A DNA stretch of 64,000 nt from Pyropia yezoensis (taxonomy: Eukaryota > Rhodophyta > Bangiophyceae > Bangiales > Bangiaceae). Location of the stretch: the NCBI GenBank assembly GCA_009829735.1, contig CM020620.1:7022545-7086544 (forward strand). The letters run 5' to 3'. Below, one piece after another: positions 11,722-22,047 of the stretch (its first letter is position 1; each line of letters begins with the position of its first letter). Both the position numbers and the translations under genes were made by a program. Below the pieces are notes generated by a model. It saw nothing but the letters and a program-made list of their open reading frames with translations. It had not been told where the DNA came from and made no database searches.

Positions 11722-14700
11722 ATGGCAGCCCGGCAGGCCCACGGGGGTGCCCCCCGGGCATTGGCGCTGGCCTTTTTGCCAACGCCGCCCCTCCTCCGCC
11801 CCGCCACCCCCGCCACCACCACTACCAGCGGCGTGCCACCGTTTGTGGCGCCCTGCTGGGGGGCGGCCGCCGCCGCCGCCCCCCCGCGCGGCCGCCGGCC
11901 GCCGGCGTCGGCCGCCGCCGCCACCGCCGCCACCACCACCGCCACCCGCGACGCGGCAGGGGCGCCGGCGCCCCCTCCGCGGGCGCCGCTGTCGCCCAAG
12001 CCGCCGCCGCCGCCGCCGCGGCCACCGCCGCCACCGCCGTCGCCATTGCCGCCACGCACGGCGGCGGCGGCTGCGGCACCGCGGCCGCCACACTTCCCCC
12101 CGCCGCGGCGGCCACCCACGGGCGCGTGGCGCGCCGGCGCGCCTGCGCCCAGCGGGGCGGCGGCTGCGGCGACGCTGCTGCCGGGCCGCCCGCGGGGCGG
12201 TGGCCGCAGCAGCAGCGGCAGCGGCGTCCCCCCCCCCCCTCTCCCCGGGCGGCGGCGGGTGCGGCGGCGCCCCCCCCCCCCCCCCCCCGCGGCGGCGGCG
12301 GCGGCGCTGGCGGCGGCGCAGGCAGACCTGGCGGCCGCCGCGGCGGCCGCCCCGCCCGGCGCGCCCCCCCCGCTGCCGCTGCTGCGGCGTGCGATTGTGG
12401 CTGCCGGCCGGGTGGGGGCGGTGGCGACGTGCCGGCGGCTGCTGGGGGTGGCGGCGGCATCGTCGCCGGCGGGGGTGCCCCTCTCGTCGGACCTCCCCAC
12501 CAGCCTGGTGCACGCGCACGTGGTGGCGGGCGACGCGGGGGGGGCGCTCGTTGCGCTGCGCACCGCGTTTGCGCTCGCCGCGGCCGGCAGCGGTGGGGCC
12601 GGTGGCGACGGCGGTGGCGGCGACAGCGGCGACAGCGGCGTTGACGGGGGGCACCGGCCGCTCGGCGGGTGGTCCCCCACGGACGAAGGTGTGATGGCTG
12701 GCCTGGACCCGGGGCCGTCGCCCGCCGCGGCGGGCGCCGCGGCGGCAGCCGCCGCCGCCCCCTCCCCCGCCGCCATCCGTGACGCGGTCCGCGCGGCGGT
12801 CGCGGCGGGCGACGCGGACACGGGCCTGGGTGTCCTCCGCGTGGCGGTGGGCGGGCGCGTCGCGGCCGGCGCCGCCGCCTGGGACGCCATCACCGGCCTG
12901 GTCGGCCGCGTCCGCGGCGCCGACGAGGCCGTCGCCCTCCTCCGGGACCGCCGCCGCCACTGGCCGCCCGCCGCGCGTCGCCGTGCCGCCGCCGCGTCGG
13001 CGGCGGTGTGGGCGGCGCAGCGGCGGCGGCGGCGCGGGGGGTGGCGCGGCCGGGAGCACCCGCGGGGGGAGGCACGGACGTCGGCCGCCGACGCGGCGGC
13101 GGGGCTGGGCGGAGAGGGGGGGGCGGGGGGCGGGGACCCGGTGCCCCCGCCCACCGTTGGGCTGTTTAATATTGTCATGGCCGCGCTGGTGCGGGCGGGC
13201 CGCCCAGACGAGGCGCTGGTGCTCCTTGGCGAGATGCGCGCCGCGGACCTGGTGCCCGATGTGATCACCTACAACGTCCTCCTCGACGGCTGTGTGCGGG
13301 GGCCGTCGGGGACGGGCGGGCTGTGGACGCTCGAGCCGCTGCTGCGGAGCATGCGGCGGGGGGGGGTCCGCCGTGATGTAGTCACCGAGGCGTGTGTGGT
13401 GCGCGCGCTGGGCCGCCGCGCCCGCGCAGCGACCGCTGCGCGCTTGCCCGCTGCGCGGCGGGACGTGTGGGCCGCCTGGGCCATGTACCGCAAGCGCCTG
13501 GCCGCTGCAGGCGGCGGTGGTGGCGGTGGCGGCGGCAGCAGCGGCGGTGACGCCCCGGCCGCGGTGGAGCCGACGCTGCGCTACTATAACGCCCTCATCG
13601 CGGCATTTGCTGACGCCAAGTGTGCGGATGGGGCGGCGACGGCGCTCACCGCCCTCGCTGCCGACGGCTACACCCCCGACGTGTTTTCGTTCAACTCGGC
13701 GGCCGCCGCGGCCGGTCGCTCCGGCGACATCCCCTTTGCGCGGTCCCTCCTCGCGCGGATGCGCGCGGCGGGGGTGCCACCCGACTCGCTCACCTACTGC
13801 TCGGCCATCACGGCCGCGGGGCGGGCGGTGCCGCGGGCGCCCGACACGGCCGAGGCGCTGCTGTTTGAGGCGCTCGCGGGGGGGGTGGAGGTGACGCCGT
13901 CCATGGTCAACGCCACCCTCGCCTCGTGTGGCGACGACATTGACCGCGCGCTGGCCACGTGGAAGCGCCTCCGCGCGGCGCTGCCGGCCGCCGACGCGGC
14001 GGCCGCGGCGGCCGCCGCCGCCGAAGGGGACCTCGGTGCGGGTAGCACCGACGCGGCCGGAGGCGGGCCTGGCAGCCGGTCGCCGTCGGTCGCGGCAGCG
14101 GCGGCAGGCGCGGCTGTTGCCGCCGCCGCGGCGGCCACCACCTCGCGGCGCGGGGTGGGCGGCGCTCTCCGCGGGGTGGTCGGCCGCGTGCGCCCGTCGG
14201 CGGCGACCAACATCATGTCCTTCCACTCCCTCTTCCGCGTGTGTGGCGCCGGGGGGCGGGCGGACTTGGCGCTCCGGCTGGTGTACGCTGTCAAGCGGGA
14301 GCTGCCGGAAGAGGCGGAAGACCTCTCCCCCTGCTGGGCTGCTTACGTCCGGGGCTTGGAGGAGTCGGTGCCAGTGCCGCCCGCGTCGGCGGCGGCCGCG
14401 TCGCCCCAGTCGGCCGCGCCGCTGCTGTCGTCCCCGCCGGCGGCAGCAGAGGCGGCGGTCGCCCCCCCAGCTTCAGCCGCCGCCACCGCCTCCCTCACAG
14501 GCACCGCGGCGGCGGCGGCGGCGGCGGCGGCGGTTGCCCCCGCCCCGCCCCCGGAGACGGACCCGCTGCTGCCGCCCGCCGACGACCGGCGGGCGTGGAG
14601 CTCGGCGCCGTGGCTGACCCGCGTGCGGCTGGACCGGGAGGGCGTCACTGCTCGGCACTCGCTGGTGCAGCGGCAGTACCTGCGGCTGCTGCGGCTCGAG

Positions 14701-14793
14701 TGTGGGCAGCCGCTGGGGCTGGGGGGGAAGGACGCGGGGGCGGGGGGCGGGAAGCGCCGCCTCGGCGTGGACCGCTTTGTGATCCAGTGGTGA
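11722..14793 (+). CDS. P-class pentatricopeptide repeat (PPR) protein, probably organellar
   Basis: This is an RNA-binding helical-repeat protein of 1023 residues from the ATG at 11722 (context CCCATGG). The first about 60 residues are rich in Ala, Arg, Pro and Thr with few acids, as expected for a plastid or mitochondrial transit peptide. Low-complexity sequence fills much of residues 60-470. PPR units are clear at about 478-514 (FNIVMAALVRAGRPDEALVL), 514-553 (VITYNVLLDGC), 620-653 (YYNALIAAF), 654-688 (VFSFNSAAAAAGRSGDIPFA), 689-727 (LTYCSAITAAGR) and 830-863 (FHSLFRVCGAGGRADLALRL). Each ends in the G-x-x-P-D type turn or a variant. No E, DYW or SMR domain is visible. Members of this class stabilise, cleave or help translate specific organelle transcripts; the target cannot be read from sequence. 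Confidence 0.85.
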   Translation: MAARQAHGGAPRALALAFLPTPPLLRPATPATTTTSGVPPFVAPCWGAAAAAAPPRGRRPPASAAAATAATTTATRDAAGAPAPPPRAPLSPKPPPPPPRPPPPPPSPLPPRTAAAAAAPRPPHFPPPRRPPTGAWRAGAPAPSGAAAAATLLPGRPRGGGRSSSGSGVPPPPLPGRRRVRRRPPPPPPAAAAAALAAAQADLAAAAAAAPPGAPPPLPLLRRAIVAAGRVGAVATCRRLLGVAAASSPAGVPLSSDLPTSLVHAHVVAGDAGGALVALRTAFALAAAGSGGAGGDGGGGDSGDSGVDGGHRPLGGWSPTDEGVMAGLDPGPSPAAAGAAAAAAAAPSPAAIRDAVRAAVAAGDADTGLGVLRVAVGGRVAAGAAAWDAITGLVGRVRGADEAVALLRDRRRHWPPAARRRAAAASAAVWAAQRRRRRGGWRGREHPRGEARTSAADAAAGLGGEGGAGGGDPVPPPTVGLFNIVMAALVRAGRPDEALVLLGEMRAADLVPDVITYNVLLDGCVRGPSGTGGLWTLEPLLRSMRRGGVRRDVVTEACVVRALGRRARAATAARLPAARRDVWAAWAMYRKRLAAAGGGGGGGGGSSGGDAPAAVEPTLRYYNALIAAFADAKCADGAATALTALAADGYTPDVFSFNSAAAAAGRSGDIPFARSLLARMRAAGVPPDSLTYCSAITAAGRAVPRAPDTAEALLFEALAGGVEVTPSMVNATLASCGDDIDRALATWKRLRAALPAADAAAAAAAAAEGDLGAGSTDAAGGGPGSRSPSVAAAAAGAAVAAAAAATTSRRGVGGALRGVVGRVRPSAATNIMSFHSLFRVCGAGGRADLALRLVYAVKRELPEEAEDLSPCWAAYVRGLEESVPVPPASAAAASPQSAAPLLSSPPAAAEAAVAPPASAAATASLTGTAAAAAAAAAVAPAPPPETDPLLPPADDRRAWSSAPWLTRVRLDREGVTARHSLVQRQYLRLLRLECGQPLGLGGKDAGAGGGKRRLGVDRFVIQW

Positions 14794-15091
14794 GGGGGGG
14801 CGGAGAGGGAGCAGAGGAGGGGGGGGGGGGGAGGAAGGGTCGGCGGCGGTGGGGTGAATGGGTGGCTGCAGGGTGGCTGCGGCGGTGAGAAGAGAGAGGT
14901 TGACGCTAGCGCGATGGGGTGTCTCTTTTTTTGTTACGTGGACACATGCCGTGGGTGGCCGTGGCAGTGTATGGGGCCGACGTGGTGCGCCACACCATAC
15001 AGCAAACACGGACAGTCACGCCCACAAGAGACCCGTGCCCACCTCTCCCCGCTCCTCGCGCTGCCCGCCGCGTCCCGCCCCCACCCTCCCC

Positions 15092-16230
15092 TCAGTCAAA
15101 CACGATGCGGGTGCCACTAAACGTGGCGGCCGCCCGCTTGCGCTCCTCGGCCCGCCGCGCCGCCCAAGACGGGTGCGCTGCGGCCGCATCATCAGCGGCC
15201 GCGCGCGTGCCGCCGCCACCACGACCATCACCACCTCCCCCACCACCGCCACCACCACCACCACCACCCCCGCCTCCCCCGGCACGCGCACTGCCACCGC
15301 CCCCCCCACCAGCACCACCGCCACCGCCGCCACTGCCGCCGCCGCCGCCACTGCCGCCGCCGCCGCCACCGCCGCGACCACCACCACGGCCACCGCGCCC
15401 CCCCCCCGAGCGGTCGCCGCCGCCGCCGCCGCCGCCCCGGCGGGCCGCCGTCAGGTGCGCCGCGCCCGCCCCATAGGCCGCCTCGGCCAGCGCCCGGCGA
15501 GCGCGCTGGCCCATCCGGTTGCGCGGCGGCTCGGCAGCGGCCGGCCGCCGCCAGCCGCCGCCGCCGCCGTCGCGGCGGCCGCCGCCAGTGGCCGCGCCAG
15601 TGGCAGGCCGCCGGCCGCCGCGCCGGCCGCTGGGCATCCCACTGGCGGCGGCAGCCACGGCGCCGTCGTCGGGGGCGTCGTCGGTGTCCCCACCAGACGA
15701 ATCGTCGGTGGTGGCGGTGGCGCCGGCGGCAGCGGGGGCGGCAGCGGCGCCACCGCCCCGGGCAGCCCGCTCCGCCTCCTCTGCCGCGACGCTGTCAAAG
15801 GAGCTGCCCCCGTCACTGCTGCCGTCGCCATCGCGGTCGTCGTCGCCCGCCGGGGGGGCGGTCGCCGCCGGCCGGGGGCGCTTGGGCCGCCCCCCCGCCG
15901 CACCCGCCGCCGCGCCTCCTCGCCGTGGGCGTTTGGGGGGCCGGCCGCCACCGGCGGGGGCGCCGGCACCGTCGCCGTCGCTGTCGCTGCCACTGCCGCT
16001 GTCGCTGCCGCCGTCGCCGTGGCTGTCGCCGCGGCTGTCGTCAGCATCGGCAGAGGCGTCGGCGGCCAAGGCATCGGCGGCGGCCCGCTCGGCGGCCACC
16101 TCCATGAGCGCCGCGCGGACCGCCTTGGTGTCCGCCACCCGCACGGTCAGCGCCTTTACCACTTCTGGGTCCGCCGATGGGGCGGGGAGCGCCCCACCGC
16201 CGCCCTTTCCTCTGCAGCCGCCACCGCTGC

Positions 16231-16263
<33 letters not shown>

Positions 16264-17133
16264 TGCCGATGCCGTCACCGACGCTGTCGCTACCGGCAGA
16301 GCTGCCGCCGCCGCCCCCTGCGTCGCCATCCCCCACGTCTCTCGAAGGAGCAGCAGCGTCGCCAACAGCAGACGCAGCCGCAGCGGCCGCAGAAGCGGCG
16401 GCGGCAGCGGCGGCGGCAGCGGCGGCAGCAGCGGCGGTCACGTCTGCCGCCCACGCACCCTTGGCCCGCCCGGCCGGCGCGGCCTTGGCGGCCGCCCGCG
16501 CCACCGCAGCGGCGGCAAGCGCGGGGACGGGCAGCGCTTTGAGGGTGGCCAGGGCGGTGGCCTGCCGGGACCGCCGGTCCGCGTCGGGGGCGGCCGTCGC
16601 AGTTGCTGCGGTCGCGGCGGCCGCGCGAGGGGGGGCGGGGGGGGCGCTCAGCCGCCGAGCCAGTTTGCGTGCCTCAAAGTTCTGTTCAAAAAAAAAAGGG
16701 GGAGAGGCGGGGCAGCAAGGGAGGGAGGGGGCGAGAGGGGTAACGTCGCCCCACGGGGGCACCAGTCACAGCGCACAGCGCTAGGAGCAGCAAAAGAGGG
16801 TGAGCGGTGAGGACGTCGTCGTGCAGGACACAGGGTGTGCGGCCCGGGGGGGAGCTTGGTCCACTCCCCCCACAGGCACATGGCGCATGCGGGTGGCGGC
16901 AAGCGGGGGCCAACGACACCCGGACGGTGGGAGCAGAGCCAGCGCCAGCACCGCCCAGCCCCCTCGACTCGCTGCCGCTAGAGGGGAAGGCGGCGCCCAC
17001 GTACCTTAGCCTTCTTCACCGCCGCGTGCAGGCGGCGGGTGGCGTGGGAGAGGCTGTCTGGCGGCGCCACCGCCGCCGCTGCCGCCGCCCGGGCGGCGGC
17101 CAGGGGGTTGTCGCCCGCGGGGGCACCCGCCAT
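15092..17133 (-). CDS. BUD22: BUD22/SRFBP1-like ribosome-biogenesis protein
   Basis: There are two exons, 17133-17005 and 16681-15092 on the minus strand. The 323-nt intron is GT-AG and in phase 0, with a polypyrimidine-rich acceptor next to the A run at 16688-16697. The spliced product is 572 residues. The C-terminus HPSWAARRAEERKR followed by GTRIVFD matches the conserved end of the BUD22 family. The N-terminus, with LHAAVKKAK joined across the intron to NFEARKLARRL, fits its basic helical start. The middle is Ala, Gly and Asp/Ser-Asp tracts with basic patches, typical of nucleolar proteins but inflated here. Family members act in 18S rRNA processing and small-subunit assembly; the function here is inferred from the two termini only. 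The ATG at 17133 follows GGCGGC. Confidence 0.75.
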
Positions 17134-17859
17134 GCCGCCACCGCGAAGGGAGGGCGCTGCGGGGCAGAGACAATAAACAGGGTCAATGACGGGGCTGGCG
17201 CTGCAGCTCACCCTGCCCCCCACCGCCTCCCCCCGCCAACTGCCGTGAGGCTCGACCGGGCGAGGCGCTTCGACCACGACGTCTCCCACCACGACCACTA
17301 AGACCAAGGCGCGAGGCCGGCACGACGACGGGCGGGGTGTGCCTCGATGATTGCTCATTGCTGGGGGGGGCCACCACAAACGCCGACAAAAGGTGAATGC
17401 CAACCAGATCAATTCCATCCTCATCTGCCGCCACAACAACATCCATCGTCTGCACGGAGCCAAGGCACGTCAGCCCCTGCGCGGATGTGGACTGTCCAAC
17501 GCCCCCCTCCATACTTCCTACGAATGGGAGGACTAGGGATGACTGGGAAGGGGAAAAGCAACACAAAAAACTAGGGAGCGGCGAGGCATACCTAGCTGAC
17601 ATCAAAAAAACGGGTCTGACAGGGTCTCACGCGCCACCGCTTGCCCGGCGGCACCGCCAACGAAACACCTGCCTGACGCCGACACACCGCGCGGACTGCC
17701 GCCACTCTGTCGGTGCCGTCGCCCCCCCCTCCCGGCCATAAAAAGGCGCCTCTCTCCTCGTACTCGAGTCCAACCCCTAGACACTTCTCTCCACGCCAGC
17801 CTCCCCGCCGAACCCGACAAGCCGACCCGTGCCCCCCCCCCCCCCACCACCTGGCCTAA
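17134..17859. other. Intergenic between two minus-strand genes
   Basis: This holds the presumed BUD22-like promoter and the CFA synthase 3' region. Composition is more balanced than the neighbours between 17340 and 17620. A CATAAAAAGG sequence at about 17738 resembles a TATA box on the plus strand, but no plus-strand gene follows it. Confidence 0.45.
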
Positions 17860-19451
17860 TCACTCCCGAGGTGGCGCCCCGCCCAGAACGCCCACGTTGC
17901 CCGCCCGTCCCACGACCAGCTGAGCCACGTTGAGGGTGCGGGTGGCAAAGCCCGCCTCGCAGTAGACGAGGTAGTAGAGCCACTTGCGCACAAAGGTGTC
18001 GTTAAAGCCCGCTGCCGCCACCTCCCCCCGCCGTGCGGCAGCCACAAATCGCGCACGCCACGCGGCAAGCGTCGTCGCGTAGTGGGGACCAAACGTCTCG
18101 ACGCCCTCCACCGACAGGGACGACGACGACGTCATGGCGGCGATGAGCACGGCCAGCGACGGGCAGCAGCCGCCCGGGAAGATGTGCTTGGTGATGAAAT
18201 CCGACGTTGTCGAGTACGCGGCCCACCGCGCCTCGGGGACGGTGATGACCTGCAAGACGGCCAGGCCGTCGGGTGCCAGCGCACGATCCACCGCCGCAAA
18301 GTAGGCGGGGAGGTAGGCGGCGCCAACCGCCTCCACCATCTCAATCGACACCACCCGGTCAAAGGTGCCGCTCACCGACCGGTAGTCGCACAGCTCAAAG
18401 CGCACCAGGTGGGCCACCCCCGCGGCGGCCGCGCGGGCGGTGGCCAGCTCCAGCTGCTCCACCGACAAGGTGATGCCCACCACGTGGGCGCCCGTCGCGG
18501 TGGCGGCGCGGATGGCAAACTCTCCCCAGCCGCACCCAATCTCCAATACCCGGCAGCCGGGGTAGAGGCGCGCCTTGGCAATCACCACGTCCAGCTTGCG
18601 CCACTGCGCCTCGTCCAGGGCGTCTGGGCTGGTGGCGCCGCCGGCGCTCGACCGCCCCGTGGCGTCGGGCACTGACCCGCCGGTGGCTGCCGCCGTCACT
18701 GCCGCGCGAGGCGACGCCCCGGCGGGCATCGGTGCCACCACCGCGGCGCTGGCGGTCACTGCCGCCGCGGCGGCAGTTGGCGAGCCGTCTGCCCATAGCG
18801 CACACGAGTAGGTCCAGCTCGGCCCCAAAAACGTGGCAAACAGGGCGTTGCTCAGGTCATAGTGCGCGGCCACGTTCCGCGCACTCCCCGACAGCGAGTT
18901 GCGGTGGCCGACCAGGTGCACCAGCCCCGCCACCCGGGAGGTGAGGCGGGAAAGCACCAGCCGGCCCGGGGAGAGGGCCCCCTCATCCCGGTTGGCAATC
19001 AGCACCCGCAGGGCGGCGAGTAGGGCGTCAGCGTCATCCACCCCCGGGGTGTTGCCGCCAACCACCTCGGCGGCCATGTAGGCCTCGGCAAAGCCAATGT
19101 CCGCTGCCGCCGCGATGCGCGCGTAAAACGAGGCGGGGTGGAGGAGGGTGAGCGTCGCAACGGGCGCGCCCGCCGCGGTGGCCACGGCGGGGGGCTGGCC
19201 AAACGCGTAGGCCGCCGCGTCGGGCGGCGCGTGCGCCAACGTCAGGCTGCCGACCGACAGGGAGGAGTGGAGGAAGGAGTGCACCGACGCCTGCAACGCC
19301 GACGCCACGGTGGAGGAGAGGAGGGTCAGCGCACGAGAGGCCAGGCCTGTGGGGGGGGGCGGGGGGGGAGGGTGTCAGACTCGTCGGGGGGGGCACCAGC
19401 TTCCCAGGGGCGCCCTTGGTGGTCAGGCCCACCGCCTTTCGCTTGGCACGT
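17860..19451 (-). CDS. CFA: Cyclopropane-fatty-acyl-phospholipid synthase, 5' exon(s) unresolved
   Basis: This SAM-dependent enzyme adds a methylene bridge to cis double bonds of phospholipid acyl chains. The visible exons are 19451-19397 and 19346-17860 on the minus strand. A 50-nt GT-AG mini-intron joins PWEA to GLASRALTLL in frame, and the 19451 edge follows an acceptor-like CATTGTAG. No credible ATG opens these exons, so one or more upstream exons are missing. The N-terminal lobe (SVGSLTL, HPASFYARIAAAADIGFAEAYM) precedes a methyltransferase fold with RNVAAHYDLSNALF, motif I VLEIGCGWGEFAIRAA, GITLSVEQ, FDRVVSIEMVEAVG and the C-terminal FVRKWLYYLVYCEAGF. An Ala/Ser-rich insert of about 50 residues sits between AHYDLSN and motif I. 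Plant homologues carry an N-terminal oxidase-like domain upstream; whether this gene does cannot be decided here. Confidence 0.88.
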
Positions 19452-21323
19452 CTACAATGAGAGGGCAGTGAGCATAGATGAGAAAGGAGGGCGAGTAGCA
19501 CGGCATAATAGAATACAGCAGGTCAGGCCGCGTGGTCAGCGGTGCGGTCAAAGCGGAATGGCGGTGCGTGGGGAATGTGGCCCTACACAGCCGCACCAGC
19601 AAAAGTGACAGCGCTGGTAGCGGCGGAAACGCTGCCGCCGTTGCCGGCGGCGGCGGCAGCAGCAGCAGCCGCAACAACGATGGCCGCCTCCAGCAGCAAG
19701 GCCGCCCAGCACCCGCCCTCACCCCACCCTGCGTCCAAGCAGGGCGAGAGCGGGTGCCACGGCATAACGAGGCTCCCCCTGACGCCCTCACAAGTTGGCG
19801 CGTCCGAGCAAGGACACGAGCCCGAGGACGCGTCGCCATCCTCCCCCCCCCCCCCCCAATGCTCCTCCTCTCCTGAAGATGTCCCACCCCCCACCCCCCA
19901 AACCCCCCACCGACCCTCTCCCTCTCGCACACCTCGGTTGCCATATGTCCCCCCAAAAACGTACATTGGGTCCCTCCCGGCGGCGGGCCACCCCGTCCCC
20001 ATGTCAACCCCCACCGCTGACGCCAGCAGCATCACACTCGCGTCGTAGTCGCCAGCGGGTGCCCCCGGATCCCCCGCGCCGCCACCGCCGCCGCCGCCGC
20101 CACCGCCGCCGCCGCCGCTGCCACGGTCACTGCCGCCGCCGCCGCCGCCGCTGCCACCACCACCACCACCACCCATGCCACCGCCACCGCCAATGCCGCC
20201 GTCCTCGCCAACGACCCCAACGCCGCCGACGCCGCCGCCGCCGACACCGCCCACGCCGCTGTCGCCCGTGTAGGCGCTGTCTGCACACGCGTCCGGGTGG
20301 GGCGCCATCCCTGTCAGCCAGGCGGCGGGCCGAGCGTCACCGCCGGGCGGGACTGACAGGGCGGCGGCTTTCTGCCCGGCACCACCCCCTGCCCACTCAA
20401 AGACCCACCCCCCTGCCCCCCGACCAATCCCCCCCTTCCCACCCCCCTTGGCGTCACCCGTCGGCACCACCACCGCCACCACCACCACAACCACCACCAC
20501 CACCACTACCACTACCACCACCACCACCACCACCACCACCACCACTACCTTCGCTCCTGTCGGGCAGCCAACTGTGGCAGTCGCGTCAGTCAGCTCAACG
20601 TGTCGGACACGTGCGTAGCCGCCACCAAACTACCCCCGCCGCCCCCCCCACCCCGCGTCCGCCGCCACAACCGCACCCGCCACCCCGCCCGCTGCGGCCA
20701 CGACCGATTGCCCGTCAGGCCCCCGCCCCTCCCTTCGCACGCTCGCGGTGGGGGAGTGGCGCGCGGTCGCGAGCGCGGCCGACTGTCCCGCGCCGCGCCG
20801 CCGCCGCCGCTGCCGCCGCTCCTGCGCTGCCGCCGCTGTCCCGCCGACACCCCGCGGGTCCCCCCCCCCTCTCCTTCCCGCGCTCACGCCGGGCACACAG
20901 CGGTTGGGCGGGGCCCCCCCCCGCGCCAGCTATGGGCCCAATTGAAGAGACAAAGGGGGGCGGTGGGGGAGGGGAGGGGGCCAATGGCCCGCCCACCGTG
21001 AATCCACAATGGCCTCAGGGGTGCGCGAGAGCCGACACCCCTTCCCCACCGTCCGCGGCGCCACGCGCGGTGGCAGATGGTCGGCGGGGCCTATTCCCCG
21101 ATCAACGGGCGCGGCGGAGTGGGGGGTGTGCGCTCGCCGCGTGATCCAGCGCCGCAGCTGTTTTGCAAGGCCCCCGCCCCGCGGCATGGGAAAAACCATG
21201 TTGGCAGTCTGGGGGCCCCCTGCTGCGGGCCACGCCGCAGACCGCAAACCCCTCGAGGCGATCGCGCGGAGCCGGCGGGAGAAAGGTGGCGTCGTCCTGC
21301 TCTGCACTTTTTGGTCCAGCTCA
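19452..21323. other. Unresolved region: CFA 5' exons possible, triplet repeats
   Basis: No gene is recognised. It should contain the missing 5' exon(s) and promoter of the CFA synthase. A minus-strand frame (20545-19583) is open over 320 codons but is mostly Gly/Val low complexity. Its one protein-like patch, near 19960-20060, gives no family. CCG and CCA triplet repeats fill 20080-20270. Confidence 0.4.
20463..20548. repeat. CCA/CCG trinucleotide microsatellite
   Basis: This is a run of CCA triplets with occasional CCG and CTA variants. Its reverse strand gives a poly-Val frame. It is plainly a microsatellite, not a gene. Confidence 0.85.
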
Positions 21324-21393
21324 CAGTGTTTCCCCACGTGGCGTGGCCTCCCCGTCACACCTACAGCTGTACGCACCGCTGTAGGTCTGACGG
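21324..21393 (+). repeat. Left terminal inverted repeat of the hAT element
   Basis: This is the left terminal repeat, whose inner part (21352-21393) is itself a near-perfect hairpin: GTCACACCTACAG against CTGTAGGTCTGAC around a TGTACGCACCG loop. Confidence 0.8.
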
Positions 21394-21412
21394 TAAGGTT
21401 GTCAGTTGTTAA

Positions 21413-21500
21413 GAGAAGTCGTTTAACAAAAGTCGTTAAACGATCGTTATAACGATCGTTAAATCGTTAAGGTCCAGGGACGAAAACTCGTTAAAGTCGT
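21413..21500. repeat. Left subterminal GTTAA-motif cluster
   Basis: There are about seven GTTAA or TTAAC motifs, several fused as CGATCGTTAA or TAACGATCG in alternating orientation. hAT transposases bind short subterminal repeats, so this is the likely binding array; that role is inferred. Confidence 0.65.
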
Positions 21501-21705
21501 TAATTTCCGGCGCCTGTGTATTTACATCTCGGGCAGTGCAATTCTGGAGGACAGTGCCACATGCGCGCTCAGTCCAAGACTTCAGGGTCCGGATTGCTGA
21601 CTTCGCGGCTGCCCTCCGCGCGCTCCTGCGACCAACGAGGCCACCGGCGCAGGCTGCACCACTACTCTTCCTTGTCGTCGCTTCCGGGCGCCTCTGAGCA
21701 GCTAG

Positions 21706-21984
21706 ATGGACCTGTGGGCTGCCTTTCGAAAAACTAGCGACCACGTGCTGGACGGCGATGGAAAGGCGACCAACTATTTGGTTGCCTTCTGCCGCGCCTG
21801 CGAGGCTGCCCACCAACAGTACCTGCCGGACGTGGAGGCGTGCGACGGAGACGAGGGCGCCCTCTCCAAGCTGCCGGTTGTACCGCCCGCCGCGCCGGTG
21901 CACGGCCGCAGAGACAAGATGGTCCCCCACCTGCGGAAGTGTCCGTTCTATCAGCAGACTGGCGGGAGCTGCGCACCCAGTTGA
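21706..21984 (+). CDS. BED zinc-finger segment of the hAT transposase
   Basis: This is a 92-codon frame from the ATG at 21706. It reads FCRACEAAH, then HGRRDKMVPHLRKCPF, giving the C-x2-C ... H-x4-C ligand pattern of a BED finger, the usual N-terminal DNA-binding domain of hAT transposases. It stops at 21982-21984. The catalytic frame resumes 63 bases later in the same phase, with another in-frame stop just upstream of it. Either a short intron joins the two or the element has lost its N-terminus. No clean GT-AG pair is obvious. Confidence 0.6.
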   Translation: MDLWAAFRKTSDHVLDGDGKATNYLVAFCRACEAAHQQYLPDVEACDGDEGALSKLPVVPPAAPVHGRRDKMVPHLRKCPFYQQTGGSCAPS

Positions 21985-22047
21985 GTTGGCTCAGCCTCCT
22001 CTACGCATCGGACGGCCCTTGCTGGAGCAGAGTCCTAGGCGGGGCCC

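Noticed and set aside
11701-14226. 841-codon minus-strand frame opposite the PPR gene
   Set aside because: The PPR repeats are on the plus strand; the opposite frame is Arg/Gly noise from high GC.
14858-16810. 650-codon plus-strand frame opposite the BUD22-like gene
   Set aside because: No recognisable motif; the minus strand has conserved BUD22 ends and a spliceable intron.
17730-17760. TATA-like box CATAAAAAGG on the plus strand
   Set aside because: No plus-strand gene begins downstream; both neighbours are on the minus strand.
19583-20545. Minus-strand frame with poly-Val and poly-Gly
   Set aside because: It is mostly the translated microsatellite. The short protein-like patch gave no family, though a CFA upstream exon could overlap it.
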